Of a stretch of DNA of 64,000 nucleotides, positions 32,844-41,049 are shown one piece after another. The translations under genes were made by a program, and so were the position numbers. How positions within the stretch are numbered: the stretch's first letter is position 1; each line of letters opens with the position of its first letter. The notes below the pieces were generated by a model. The model was not told the DNA's origin. It did not search any database and saw only the letters and a program-made list of their open reading frames with translations. Source of the stretch: Mycobacterium ahvazicum (GTDB lineage Bacteria > Actinomycetota > Actinomycetes > Mycobacteriales > Mycobacteriaceae). The DNA lies in contig NZ_FXEG02000005.1 of assembly GCF_900176255.2 (NCBI RefSeq), forward strand, positions 1 to 64,000, given 5' to 3'.

Positions 32844-34073
32844 ATGCAACTCGAGTACACCGCCGAGCAGGAGCAGTTGCGCGCCGAGATCCGCAGTACG
32901 CTGCAACAGGTGATGACACCAGAGCGCGCCGACGCGATCAAGGACCGCGTCGAGGGCGGCCCCGAGGTACGCGAGTGCGTGCGCGCCCTGGCCGAGGCGA
33001 ACCTGCTCGGCGTGGGGTGGCCCAAAGAGTATGGCGGACGCGGCTTCTCGGCGATCGAGCAATTCATCTTCGCCGAGGAGGCGCGGCGGGTCGATGCTCC
33101 GATCCCGCTGGTTACGCTCAACACGGTCGGGCCGACCCTGATGCAGTGCGGCACCGAGGAACAAAAGCAGAAGTTCCTGCCCTCGATCCTGGACGGCAGC
33201 GTCGAGTTCGCGATCGGCTATTCCGAGCCGGGAGCCGGCAGCGACCTGGCGTCGGTCCGCACCACCGCGGTCAGGGACGGCTCAGGGCCAGACGCAGAGT
33301 ACGTGATCAACGGACAGAAGATGTTCACCAGCGGCGCCGCCTACGCCGACTACATCTGGCTGGCCGCCCGCACTGACCCGAATGCCAAGAAACACAAAGG
33401 GATTTCGATCCTGATCGTGCCCACGTCATCGCCCGGCTTCTCCTGGCAGCCGCTGCATACCATGCCGGGCGTCTCCACCTTCTACACGTTCTACGACAAC
33501 GTGCGGGTCCCTGCCAGCGCTCTGGTCGGCTGCGAGAACCAGGGCTGGCAACTGATCACCACGCAGCTGAACTTTGAACGCGCGGCCCTGGGTAACCTCG
33601 GCGCGCTGGAGCCGTTGTTCGATAAGACGCTGGACTGGGCCCGCACCACCGCGATCGACGACGGGTACGTGATCGACCAACCGTGGGTCCGGCTGACACT
33701 GGCCCGGGTCGAAGCGCAGGTTGCCGCGTACAAACTGGTGAACATGCGGGTCAACGCGGCCATGACGAAGGGCGTGCTGAACATGGGCGAGGCGTCGGCC
33801 GCCAAGGTGTTCGGCACCGAACTCACCCAGCAGGTCGCCCGCCAACTGCTGGAGGTGCTCGACCGCAACGGATTACGCAAGGGCAACGACGCGCCACTGC
33901 GCGGGGCGCTGGAGTCGGCGTACCGGTTCGCGGTGATCAACACGTTCGGCGGCGGCGCCAACGAAATTCAACGTGACATCATCGCCATGGCGGGGTTGGG
34001 CATGCCACGAGCACCGCGTGACCTACGGGGCCCCCAAAACAGTCAGGAACAGTCAGGAGGATCCAGCACGTGA
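32844..34073 (+). CDS. Acyl-CoA dehydrogenase, FadE29/ChsE2-like subunit
   Basis: 409 residues. Motifs closely matching FadE29: LGVGWPKEYGGRGFSAIEQ, NTVGPTL, FAIGYSEPGAGSDLAS, ADYIWLAARTDPNAKKHKGISILIV and the flavin-binding INTFGGGANEIQRDIIA. FadE28-FadE29 of M. tuberculosis form an alpha2beta2 heterotetramer that dehydrogenates the three-carbon side chain of a steroid CoA ester. Here the second subunit is encoded at 35027. A C-terminal Gln/Ser tail (QNSQEQSGGSST) is extra. Its stop overlaps the GTG of the next gene, so translation is coupled. Confidence 0.93.
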   Translation: MQLEYTAEQEQLRAEIRSTLQQVMTPERADAIKDRVEGGPEVRECVRALAEANLLGVGWPKEYGGRGFSAIEQFIFAEEARRVDAPIPLVTLNTVGPTLMQCGTEEQKQKFLPSILDGSVEFAIGYSEPGAGSDLASVRTTAVRDGSGPDAEYVINGQKMFTSGAAYADYIWLAARTDPNAKKHKGISILIVPTSSPGFSWQPLHTMPGVSTFYTFYDNVRVPASALVGCENQGWQLITTQLNFERAALGNLGALEPLFDKTLDWARTTAIDDGYVIDQPWVRLTLARVEAQVAAYKLVNMRVNAAMTKGVLNMGEASAAKVFGTELTQQVARQLLEVLDRNGLRKGNDAPLRGALESAYRFAVINTFGGGANEIQRDIIAMAGLGMPRAPRDLRGPQNSQEQSGGSST

Positions 34074-34621
34074 CCAACCAAGATCCCGAGTTCCTCGCCA
34101 AGTTGCGGGGGCTCGTCAACAAGCCCACCGGAGGCAGCGGAACGCCCACCCTTGCACCGGATCCGGTGAATCAACCGATGATCCGGCATTGGGCGTACGC
34201 ACTGGACGACATGAACCCGGTGTACCTCGATCCGGAGTTCGCGGCGGCATCGCGGTTCGGCGGCATCGTGTCGCCACCGGTCATGTTGCAGACCTGGACG
34301 ATGCCGTCGCCCAAGCTGGAGGGCATCGGCGAGCGCGGCGGGGCACCGATGGAGATCAAGGACAACCCCACCGCTTTCCTCGACGAGGCCGGATACAGCA
34401 GCACGGTCGCGACCAACTCGGAATTCGAGATCGAACGCTATCCCCGGCTGGGCGACGTGATCAGCGCGACGTCGGTGTTCGAGGAAGTATCCGACGAGAA
34501 GAAGACCGCGAAGGGATCCGGCTTCTTCCTGACCTGGGTAATCACCTACTCCGATCAGAACGGCGAAGTCCTGGGCCGGCAACGGTTCCGGGTCCTGCGT
34601 TTCAAGCCGGAGAACTCATGA
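34070..34621 (+). CDS. MaoC-like hot-dog protein, ChsH2 N-terminal-half type
   Basis: 183 residues from a GTG at 34070. Hot-dog fold of the FAS1-type dehydratase group: MIRHWAYALDDMNPVYLDPEF, FGGIVSPPVMLQTWTMP and IERYPRLGDVISATSVFEEVSDEKKTAKGSGFFLTW. The catalytic His of the hydratase motif (D-x-N-P-x-H) is Tyr here, as expected for the non-catalytic partner in the ChsH1-ChsH2 heteromer. In M. tuberculosis ChsH2 this domain is fused to a DUF35 domain; here the DUF35 part is the next gene, overlapping by four bases. Role: substrate-binding half of an enoyl-CoA hydratase (inference). Confidence 0.88.
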   Translation: MTNQDPEFLAKLRGLVNKPTGGSGTPTLAPDPVNQPMIRHWAYALDDMNPVYLDPEFAAASRFGGIVSPPVMLQTWTMPSPKLEGIGERGGAPMEIKDNPTAFLDEAGYSSTVATNSEFEIERYPRLGDVISATSVFEEVSDEKKTAKGSGFFLTWVITYSDQNGEVLGRQRFRVLRFKPENS

Positions 34622-35016
34622 GCACCCGGCTGGCACCCGCGATCAGTCCGGACACCGAGTTCTTCTGGAACGGGCTGCGTGATCGCAAGCTGCTGATCCA
34701 GCGCTGCAAGAGATGTGCAACGCTGCGCAATCCGGCACGCCCCATGTGCCCCCACTGCCGCTCGCTGGAGTGGGAGGCCATCGAATCGTCGGGCCGCGGC
34801 ACCGTCTACAGCTACGTGATGCCGCACGAACCCAAGTTTCCGTTCTTCGAGTACCCCTACATCGTGGTGCTGGTGGAGCTCGCCGAAGGCGTGCGGCTGG
34901 TGTCGAATCTCTGTGACATCGATCCGGCGGACGTCACCGTCGGAATGCCGGTCGAGGTCTTCTTCCAGTCCTTCGACAACGATCTGGTGCTGCATCAGTT
35001 CCGGCCGAGCAGGTAG
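34618..35016 (+). CDS. DUF35 OB-fold protein with zinc ribbon, ChsH2 C-terminal-half type
   Basis: 132 residues. A zinc ribbon CKRCATLRNPARPMCPHC (C-x2-C-x10-C-x2-C) is followed by an OB-fold (GRGTVYSYVMPHEPKFPFFEYPYIVVLVELAEGVRLVSNL). DUF35 domains bind thiolase-like enzymes; the ChsH2 DUF35 domain is needed for Ltp2 aldolase activity. The aldolase homologue is three genes downstream. The ATG overlaps the preceding stop (ATGA). As a free-standing protein it probably joins the hydratase pair to the aldolase, or is purely an aldolase subunit (inference). Confidence 0.9.
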   Translation: MSTRLAPAISPDTEFFWNGLRDRKLLIQRCKRCATLRNPARPMCPHCRSLEWEAIESSGRGTVYSYVMPHEPKFPFFEYPYIVVLVELAEGVRLVSNLCDIDPADVTVGMPVEVFFQSFDNDLVLHQFRPSR

Positions 35017-35026
35017 GTAACGCCTG

Positions 35027-36118
35027 ATGGACTTCGCCTTCACCGAGGAGCAAGAGACCGTCAGCAAGGTGGCCCGCGACCTGTTCGGGCGCCGTGCCAC
35101 CCCGGAGCGACTGACCCAGCTGGAAGCCGGCGAGACCCGCTTCGACGCCTCGCTCTGGAAGGAGCTCGCGGCCGTCGACCTGCTGGGCACCGCGTTGCCG
35201 GAGTCGTTGGGCGGCTCCGGCGGCGGCTTCCTGGAACTCGGCGTGCTGCTGGCGGAGGTCGGCTGGAGCGTGGCCCCGGTGCCGGCCTACGCGACCCTGG
35301 TGCTGGGCGCGGACCCGATCGCCCGCCACGGCAGTCGCGAGCAGCAGCAGCGGTTTCTGCCCGGCGTCATCTCCGGAACTCGCATCCTGACCGCCGGGCT
35401 GGCCGAACCCGGTCGTTCCGACCCGCTCAGGCCGGTCACCAAAGCCGTTCGCGACGGCCAGAACTGGCGCCTGGACGGCGCCAAGGAACTGGTGCCGGCC
35501 GCCCAGCTTGCCGACACCGTGCTGGTGCCCGCCACCATCGGCGACGGGCAGGTGAGCCTGTTCCTGCTGCCCAGCGACGCCCCAGGTGTCGAGATCCGAC
35601 CGGTAGCGACCACCAGCCGCGAACCGCATGCAGACGTATTCCTCTGTGGTGCAACTGTTTCCGAAGCCGACCGGCTGGACAGCCCGATCGAATCGCTGCA
35701 CACCCGAGCGCTGATCGGGCTGTGTGCGATCCAGCTCGGCGTCACCGAACGGGCGCTGCGGATCGCCGCGGAATACACCAGCGGGCGTGAACAATTCGGC
35801 CGGCCGATCGGCAGCTTCCAGGCCGTGCAACAGCGGCTGGCCGACGCTTTCATCGACGTCGAAGCGATCCGCTGGACCACCTGGCATGCCGCCTGGCTGA
35901 TCGCGAACGGACGCCCGGCGGATCGGGCGGCACGCATCGCGAAGTTCTGGGCCGCCGACGCCGGTGCACGGGTTGTCGCCACCGCCCAGCACGTGCACGG
36001 CGGCATCGGAATCGACATCACCTATCCCCTGCACCGCTATTTCCTCTGGGCCAAGCACAACGAGCTGACCCAAGGCTGCGCCACCGCGCAGCTGGCCGGT
36101 ATCGGCAGCACCTACTGA
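35027..36118 (+). CDS. Acyl-CoA dehydrogenase, FadE28/ChsE1-like subunit
   Basis: 363 residues, shorter than usual acyl-CoA dehydrogenases, as is FadE28 (339). It starts MDFAFTEEQETVSKVARDLF and has TALPESLGGSGGGFLELGVLLAEVG, YTSGREQFGRPIGSFQAVQQRLAD and the C-terminal ATAQHVHGGIGIDITYPLHRYFLWAK. Several central positions that bind flavin in homotetrameric enzymes look degenerate, consistent with a subunit of a heterotetramer with the FadE29-like protein. Ten bases separate it from each neighbour, within one operon. The substrate is probably a CoA ester with a short branched side chain (inference from the igr parallel). Confidence 0.9.
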   Translation: MDFAFTEEQETVSKVARDLFGRRATPERLTQLEAGETRFDASLWKELAAVDLLGTALPESLGGSGGGFLELGVLLAEVGWSVAPVPAYATLVLGADPIARHGSREQQQRFLPGVISGTRILTAGLAEPGRSDPLRPVTKAVRDGQNWRLDGAKELVPAAQLADTVLVPATIGDGQVSLFLLPSDAPGVEIRPVATTSREPHADVFLCGATVSEADRLDSPIESLHTRALIGLCAIQLGVTERALRIAAEYTSGREQFGRPIGSFQAVQQRLADAFIDVEAIRWTTWHAAWLIANGRPADRAARIAKFWAADAGARVVATAQHVHGGIGIDITYPLHRYFLWAKHNELTQGCATAQLAGIGSTY

Positions 36119-36128
36119 GAAGGAAACG

Positions 36129-36584
36129 ATGACGACGACCGCACACCGCACCACCACCTTGAAGTGGGCCGACATCAATGTCGGGGACGAGGTCAGCCCA
36201 CTCGAAATCCCGATCACCACAACGATGATCGTGGCCGGCGCGATCGCCTCGCGTGACTTCATGCCGGTGCACCACGACGTGGAATACGCGAAGAAGCAGG
36301 GCTCGCCCAACCTGTTCATGAACATCCTCACCACCAACGGATATTGCGTGCGCTTCCTGACGGATTGGGCCGGCCCCGAAGCGATGGTCAAGAATCTGTC
36401 GATTCGCTTGGGCGTGCCGTGTTTTCCCGACGATCCGCTGCGCTTCACCGGCAGCGTGACCGCCAAGACCGAAGGGACGGGCGGTGAGAACTTCGTCGAG
36501 GTCACCTTCGCCGGCGCCAACAGCCTTGGCGACCATGTCTCGGGGACGGCGATCCTCAGCCTGCTGGACGGAGCCGACGCATGA
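36129..36584 (+). CDS. MaoC-like enoyl-CoA hydratase, ChsH1-like catalytic subunit
   Basis: 151 residues, hot-dog fold. Catalytic Asp and His are both present in ASRDFMPVHHDVEYAKKQGSPNLFMNIL, a stretch that closely resembles ChsH1 (Rv3541c), as does the segment TDWAGPEAMVKNLSIRLGVPCF. ChsH1 supplies the active site of the ChsH1-ChsH2 hydratase acting on a steroid enoyl-CoA. A purine-rich ribosome site (GAAGGAA) precedes the ATG. The ATGA overlap with the aldolase gene couples their translation. Confidence 0.92.
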   Translation: MTTTAHRTTTLKWADINVGDEVSPLEIPITTTMIVAGAIASRDFMPVHHDVEYAKKQGSPNLFMNILTTNGYCVRFLTDWAGPEAMVKNLSIRLGVPCFPDDPLRFTGSVTAKTEGTGGENFVEVTFAGANSLGDHVSGTAILSLLDGADA

Positions 36585-37756
36585 GCGCCAGTCCTTTATT
36601 GCCCGGCGCTGCTGCGATCGCCGGAATCGGCCAGACCGAATTCTCTAAGGAATCCGGGCGCAGTGAACTGCAATTGGCGTGTGAGGCGGTCAGCGCCGCG
36701 CTCGACGATGCGGGCCTGGCGCCCAGTGACGTCGACGGCATGGTCACCTTCACGATGGACTCCAGCGACGAGATCGACATCGCCCGCAACGTGGGCATCG
36801 GCGATCTCAGCTTCTTCTCCCGCGTGCACCACGGCGGCGGTGCCGCGGCCGGCACCGTCGTGCATGCGGCGATGGCCGTCGCGACCGGGGTCGCTGACGT
36901 GGTGGTGTGCTGGCGCGCCTTCAACGAACGTTCCGGGTTCCGGTTCGGCGGCAGCGGGCGCAACATGACCGAGACCCCACTGTTCATGGCGCACTACGCG
37001 CCGTTCGGATTGCTCACTCCCGCAGCGTGGGTCGCGATGCACGCCCAGCGCTACATGTCGACCTACGGCGTCACCAACGAAGACTTCGGCCGCATCGCGG
37101 TCGTCGACCGCAAACACGCCGCCACCAACCCCGACGCGTGGTTCTACCAGCGCCCGATCACGTTGGAAGACCACCAGAAGTCGCGCTGGATCGTCGAACC
37201 CGTGCTGCGGCTGCTGGATTGCTGTCAGGAAAGCGACGGCGGTGTCGCGCTGGTGGTGACCAGCGCGCAGCGCGCCCGCGACCTGAAGCAACCGCCGGCG
37301 ATCATCACGGCCGCCGCGCAGGGCGCGGCCGCCAACGGCGAGATGATGACCAGTTACTACCGCGACGACATCACCGGTCTCCCGGAGATGGGCGTGGTCG
37401 CAGACCGGCTGTGGCGTGACTCGGGCCTCAAGCCCCAGGACATCCAAACCGCCTTCATCTACGACCATTTCACACCGTTCGTGTTCACCCAGCTCGAGGA
37501 ACTCGGCTTCTGCGGGCGCGGCGAAGCCAAAGACTTCGCCACCGTGGAGCGGCTGTCGCTGGGCGGAGAATTCCCGATCAATACCAACGGCGGTTTGCTC
37601 GGCGAGGCCTACATCCACGGGATGAACGGCATCACCGAGGGTGTGCGGCAGGTCCGCGGAACGTCGTACAACCAGGTCGACGACGTCGAACACGTGTTGG
37701 TCACCTCGGGTACCGGTGTGCCGACTAGTGGCTTGATTCTCGCGCCGGCGGGCTGA
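36581..37756 (+). CDS. Ltp2-like thiolase-fold retro-aldolase
   Basis: 391 residues. Very similar to Ltp2 (Rv3540c): GIGQTEFSKESGRSELQLACEAV, DVDGMVTFTMD, HAAMAVATGVADVVVCWRAFNERSG, RLLDCCQESDG, YDHFTPFVFTQLEELGFCGRGEAKDF and GEAYIHGMNGITEGVRQVRGTS. Ltp2 cleaves a tertiary beta-hydroxyacyl-CoA, releasing propionyl-CoA and a steroid ketone, in complex with the DUF35 domain of ChsH2. The two Tyr-containing motifs that line the aldolase site are kept. Terminal catalytic step of the cluster (inference). It is followed after 8 bases by the TetR gene. Confidence 0.93.
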   Translation: MSASPLLPGAAAIAGIGQTEFSKESGRSELQLACEAVSAALDDAGLAPSDVDGMVTFTMDSSDEIDIARNVGIGDLSFFSRVHHGGGAAAGTVVHAAMAVATGVADVVVCWRAFNERSGFRFGGSGRNMTETPLFMAHYAPFGLLTPAAWVAMHAQRYMSTYGVTNEDFGRIAVVDRKHAATNPDAWFYQRPITLEDHQKSRWIVEPVLRLLDCCQESDGGVALVVTSAQRARDLKQPPAIITAAAQGAAANGEMMTSYYRDDITGLPEMGVVADRLWRDSGLKPQDIQTAFIYDHFTPFVFTQLEELGFCGRGEAKDFATVERLSLGGEFPINTNGGLLGEAYIHGMNGITEGVRQVRGTSYNQVDDVEHVLVTSGTGVPTSGLILAPAG

Positions 37757-37764
37757 GGGGACTC

Positions 37765-38373
37765 GTGACTCAGATTTCTGCAGACCGCCAGGCGACCGAT
37801 ACGCGCGAGGTCATCGTCGAATCCGCGTTCGCCTGCTTCGGTAGGCAGGGTCTGCAGAAGGCCACGATCGTCGATATCGCCAAGCAGGCCGGGATATCGC
37901 GCAGCACCATCTACGAATACTTTTCCGACAAGGCGTCCATCGTGGAGGCGTGCGCCGAGCACGCGTCGCAGCAGTTCTACCGCGAGATGAGCAAGGCGAT
38001 GGAACGCGGCAGCTCGCTCGAGGACAAGCTATGTGCGGCAGCGGTGTTCGTGACGCAGGCGCGACGGGTCATGGCCTCCGAGGAGTACTTCGACGAGGAC
38101 GCGATCAGCCTGCTGCTGACCAAGGACGCGGCCGTGCTGCTGCGCGAGTGCGTGGACTTCCTCTCGCCCTATCTGTCCGCGGCCAAGCTGACCGGCGAGG
38201 TCCGTAAGGACCTCGACATCGAAGCAGCGGGCGAATGGTTCGCGCGAATCCTGTTCTCGTTGTTCAGCACACCGTCGCCGATCCGGGATATGGACGACCC
38301 CGACGTCGTCACCGAATTCGTCTGCGCGCATGTGGTGCGCGGGTTCGCCAGCGAGCGCCCGCGGAGGCGGTGA
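37765..38373 (+). CDS. TetR-family regulator of the igr-like cluster
   Basis: 202 residues from a GTG at 37765. The N-terminal HTH is typical (KATIVDIAKQAGISRSTIYEYFSDKASIVEA, residues about 32-62), followed by a helical sensor domain. It lies 8 bases after the aldolase gene, so it is probably co-transcribed and autoregulated. The M. tuberculosis igr operon is controlled by KstR from elsewhere; this cluster carries its own regulator, which suggests a different inducer, perhaps a CoA-ester intermediate (inference). A candidate operator is at 31482-31491. Confidence 0.88.
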   Translation: MTQISADRQATDTREVIVESAFACFGRQGLQKATIVDIAKQAGISRSTIYEYFSDKASIVEACAEHASQQFYREMSKAMERGSSLEDKLCAAAVFVTQARRVMASEEYFDEDAISLLLTKDAAVLLRECVDFLSPYLSAAKLTGEVRKDLDIEAAGEWFARILFSLFSTPSPIRDMDDPDVVTEFVCAHVVRGFASERPRRR

Positions 38374-38378
38374 CTGAC

Positions 38379-39431
38379 ATGAACACATCGTCTGCCCTGC
38401 GAAAAATCAGAGCAATCATCGCAGTCCTGCTTGCGATTTCGCCCCTATTGTCGGGTTGCAACAGCCCCCAGGATCCACACGCGGTGGTGGTCGTATCGGG
38501 TGGCGACGCGACGAGCCCATTCACCACGCCGGACCAAGCCTGCGCGACGGGGCTTGCGGCGGGCAACACCGACACCGCGATCCGGGAATATCTGCTCACC
38601 CAGCATTACCGGGCTTTCACCTCACCAGCGATGGCCGGCCGCGGGCAAGTAGTGGATCAGAGCGGCTTCGGCGCTTTCGGGCAGTGCCCGATCACCTTGC
38701 CGGAGAACATGACCGTCAACTCCACCGGCAGCATCGACACGGCAGGTGAGCATCTGGCCCGCTTCCTGAATTATCTGCACAGCGACAGGGGCATCAACGT
38801 CGTCGATCTGGTCGGCCATTCGATGGGCGGCTTGTACTCGCGCGCGGCAATCCGCGTGCTGGCCACCACGAACTCCCCGGTGCGCGTGCGTTCGCTGACC
38901 ACGATCGGGACGCCCTGGCAAGGCTCCTACCTTTCGGATTACGCAAATGACTTCGTCCCGCTCACCGACTGTGCCGGCGATCAGTTCTGCGAGAACGCGA
39001 TGAAGGGCTGCAAGGATGAAGTGCTGCGCCTGATGTCGGGCTCCGGGCGCGAGGTCAACCAGCCCTACCTGATGGGCAAGGACGGATGGAATCAATTCCA
39101 GTCCGGGGTGTTGGACAAAGTCCCGGTGGTGCTGATCGGCGGCACGAGGTTCGCCAGGCCGGGTCCGGTGAACGCGATGGTGTGGCCGAATGACGGCATC
39201 GTCGCGCTGCGCAGCGCGCTGGCAGGCGATGTCGGGGACCAGGTGCTGCCACACCGGCGCTGCTATACCTTCGACGACACGCACAGCATTTACGTGTCCA
39301 ATGCCGCGGGCCTGGACTGGAATACGGCGCTCACCTGGGACCCGCAGGTCTTCGAGGTGTTGCACACCGCCCTGCAGAATGCACCAACGTCATTCGACGG
39401 ACCCAACCGCGACGGCTGTCCCAACCCTTAG
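38379..39431 (+). CDS. Secreted lipoprotein alpha/beta hydrolase (lipase/esterase-like)
   Basis: 350 residues from the ATG at 38379, five bases after the TetR stop. The signal peptide ends in a lipobox LLSGC with Cys27 as the lipid-attached residue. The lipase-type elbow DLVGHSMGGLYSRAA contains the nucleophile Ser; TTIGTPWQGSYLSDY and a late His (DDTHSIYV) complete a plausible triad. Six further Cys suggest disulfides outside the membrane. Anchored at the cell surface, it could release the cluster's substrate from an ester (inference). It is probably the last gene of the operon. Confidence 0.83.
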   Translation: MNTSSALRKIRAIIAVLLAISPLLSGCNSPQDPHAVVVVSGGDATSPFTTPDQACATGLAAGNTDTAIREYLLTQHYRAFTSPAMAGRGQVVDQSGFGAFGQCPITLPENMTVNSTGSIDTAGEHLARFLNYLHSDRGINVVDLVGHSMGGLYSRAAIRVLATTNSPVRVRSLTTIGTPWQGSYLSDYANDFVPLTDCAGDQFCENAMKGCKDEVLRLMSGSGREVNQPYLMGKDGWNQFQSGVLDKVPVVLIGGTRFARPGPVNAMVWPNDGIVALRSALAGDVGDQVLPHRRCYTFDDTHSIYVSNAAGLDWNTALTWDPQVFEVLHTALQNAPTSFDGPNRDGCPNP

Positions 39432-39594
39432 GAACCCGCCCTCGTCGTTGATGCAGAACAGGCTCAACACATGACTTTCGGCCCTCGCGACAGCGGCCCT
39501 CGTCGTACACACTGCACTTCATGACCACGGGCTGACCCCTGGATGGCGTAAGCCTGCCACGGGCACTGTTACCACGATTCAGGAGCACACGATC

Positions 39595-40068
39595 ATGAGC
39601 ACTCACTACGAGGCACGCCCTGCCGCAGGCGAATACAGCGCCGAAGACAACGACCAACTTCAACCAGAAGACAGTCTGATCGACCGCGGTGTGGACGACG
39701 TTCTCGACGAGGGCTATTCGCCGCCCGAGCAGCCCTACGGGCCCGGTGCATTTGGCCCGTCTGAAACCCTGGACCAGATGCTCGGCGAGGAAGAACCGGA
39801 TCCGGCGTCGCGACTCAACGTGGTGCTCGATGAGGCCGAGCGACAACGCTCCGACGAATCGGAGCGCGAAGCCGAATTTGCCCGGCGGCGCGAGGTCGGT
39901 CGAGTCCGAGCGGGCCGGCTTTTGGCACCGGACCAGGGATTTGGCGAAGACGCCGAGGCAGAGTTGGTCGCCGAGGACGTCGGTATCTGTGGCGGCGCCG
40001 CCTCTGCCGAAGAAGCCGCGGTTCACATCATCGACGACGAGATCGATGGCATCGAAGACGAGGATTAG
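39595..40068 (+). CDS. Acidic DUF5709-type protein
   Basis: 157 residues, strongly acidic (for example DNDQLQPEDSLIDRGVDDVLDEGYSPPE and the terminal DDEIDGIEDED). The first half matches the actinobacterial DUF5709 pattern 'LxpeDsLidRGvdDvLDeGYsPPErP'. No membrane helix or signal peptide; probably largely disordered and cytosolic. Function unknown; related genes are often stress-associated in mycobacteria. AGGAG precedes the ATG by nine bases. It is followed 34 bases later by a second small acidic gene. Confidence 0.8.
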   Translation: MSTHYEARPAAGEYSAEDNDQLQPEDSLIDRGVDDVLDEGYSPPEQPYGPGAFGPSETLDQMLGEEEPDPASRLNVVLDEAERQRSDESEREAEFARRREVGRVRAGRLLAPDQGFGEDAEAELVAEDVGICGGAASAEEAAVHIIDDEIDGIEDED

Positions 40069-40102
40069 CGAACTCGCCAGGTTGCGAAGGACTGCTTTCA
40101 CC

Positions 40103-40324
40103 ATGAAAATGTGGGTCCAACTCGAGGGCCACGACGAAGACGACGAGTACCCGGACGACGCCACCTACGAAGTACTCACCGGCGGCGTGTTAAAGGTTAA
40201 CAGCGGCAACGATATTCACCTTTACGGTCCAGCCTACTGGCAAGAGGTCACGATCGATCCCCGCCCCGCCGCTGCGCAGGACGAGCAGGCCGGACGACTC
40301 GACGACGAACTCAAATGGCAATGA
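40103..40324 (+). CDS. Small acidic protein of unknown function
   Basis: 73 residues from the ATG at 40103. It begins MKMWVQLEGHDEDDEYPDD, then beta-strand-like YEVLTGGVLKVNSGNDIHLYGPAYWQEVTID, and ends in a charged tail. No known motif recognised. AAGGA lies 11 bases upstream. It is probably co-transcribed with the DUF5709 gene. The overlapping longer open frame to 39689 is the +1 shadow of that gene. It is convergent with the AlkA-like gene, 13 bases between stops. Confidence 0.6.
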   Translation: MKMWVQLEGHDEDDEYPDDATYEVLTGGVLKVNSGNDIHLYGPAYWQEVTIDPRPAAAQDEQAGRLDDELKWQ

Positions 40325-40337
40325 GGCGCGTGCGGAG

Positions 40338-41015
40338 TCAAATCTCGGTATCGGCGGTGGTACCGGTCGACGGTGCGGCAGGGCCGAAGGCGTTCTGGAA
40401 TAGGTAGGCGCTGGCAAGGCTGCGATACGGCCGCCACGGCTCTGCGAGGCGGACCACTTCGTCCTGGCTGGGTAGGTGGTCGAGCCCATAGGACCGCTGA
40501 ATGGCCTTGCGCAGGGCCAGGTCTCCGGGCAGCACCACGTCGGGGCGCGCGAACGCGATGATCAGAAAGCCGTGCACAGTCCAGGGCCCGATACCGGGGA
40601 TGGCGGTCAGGCGCGTCTCGATCTCGTCATCGGACAGTCGGCGCAGCTCGCTGGCGCTGAGAGTGCCGTCGGCGAACTGGGCGGCGACGGTTCGCAGCGT
40701 GCCGATCTTGCGGCGCGACAGCCCGATCCGGCGGAGCTGGTCGGGATCGATGGCCAGCAGCTCGGCGGGGGTGGGGAGGTGTCCGTTGAACCGGTCCTGG
40801 AGGCGGTCGAGGATACGGCGGGTGGCTGCGACGGATAGTTGTTGGCCGATGATCTGGAAGATCAACGTCGCGAACGCGTCCAGAGGCGGGAGGTCCGCCA
40901 GCCACGCGCGGGGGTCGAAGTCGGGGTGCTTGTCGATGATGTTCGCCAGCACGGGATCGGCATGGCGCAGATGGGTGCGGGCGGGGTCGGGCCGCTCGTC
41001 GACGACCGGGCTCAT
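40338..41015 (-). CDS. HhH-GPD DNA glycosylase, AlkA/MagIII-type (3-methyladenine glycosylase II)
   Basis: 225 residues. Helix-hairpin-helix LTAIPGIGPWTVHGFLIIAFARPDVVLPGDLALRKAI carries the catalytic Asp (in PGDLAL) expected for monofunctional glycosylases; no Fe-S Cys cluster. The N-terminal FQIIGQQLSVAATRRIL helix is family-typical. It removes alkylated purines. It is unrelated in fold to Tag at 12863. ATG at 41015 with a leaderless-type TAGCGT 7 bases upstream. Not part of the conserved M. tuberculosis order here. Confidence 0.9.
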   Translation of the reverse strand: MSPVVDERPDPARTHLRHADPVLANIIDKHPDFDPRAWLADLPPLDAFATLIFQIIGQQLSVAATRRILDRLQDRFNGHLPTPAELLAIDPDQLRRIGLSRRKIGTLRTVAAQFADGTLSASELRRLSDDEIETRLTAIPGIGPWTVHGFLIIAFARPDVVLPGDLALRKAIQRSYGLDHLPSQDEVVRLAEPWRPYRSLASAYLFQNAFGPAAPSTGTTADTEI

Positions 41016-41022
41016 GGCCGTG

Positions 41023-41028
41023 ACGCTA
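41023..41028 (-). promoter_or_regulatory. Candidate -10 of the AlkA-like gene (leaderless)
   Basis: TAGCGT on the minus strand, 7 bases before the ATG at 41015, in the short gap after the proline dehydrogenase stop. Confidence 0.45.
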
Positions 41029-41049
41029 CGCCTGCGCGACTGCGTGAGC

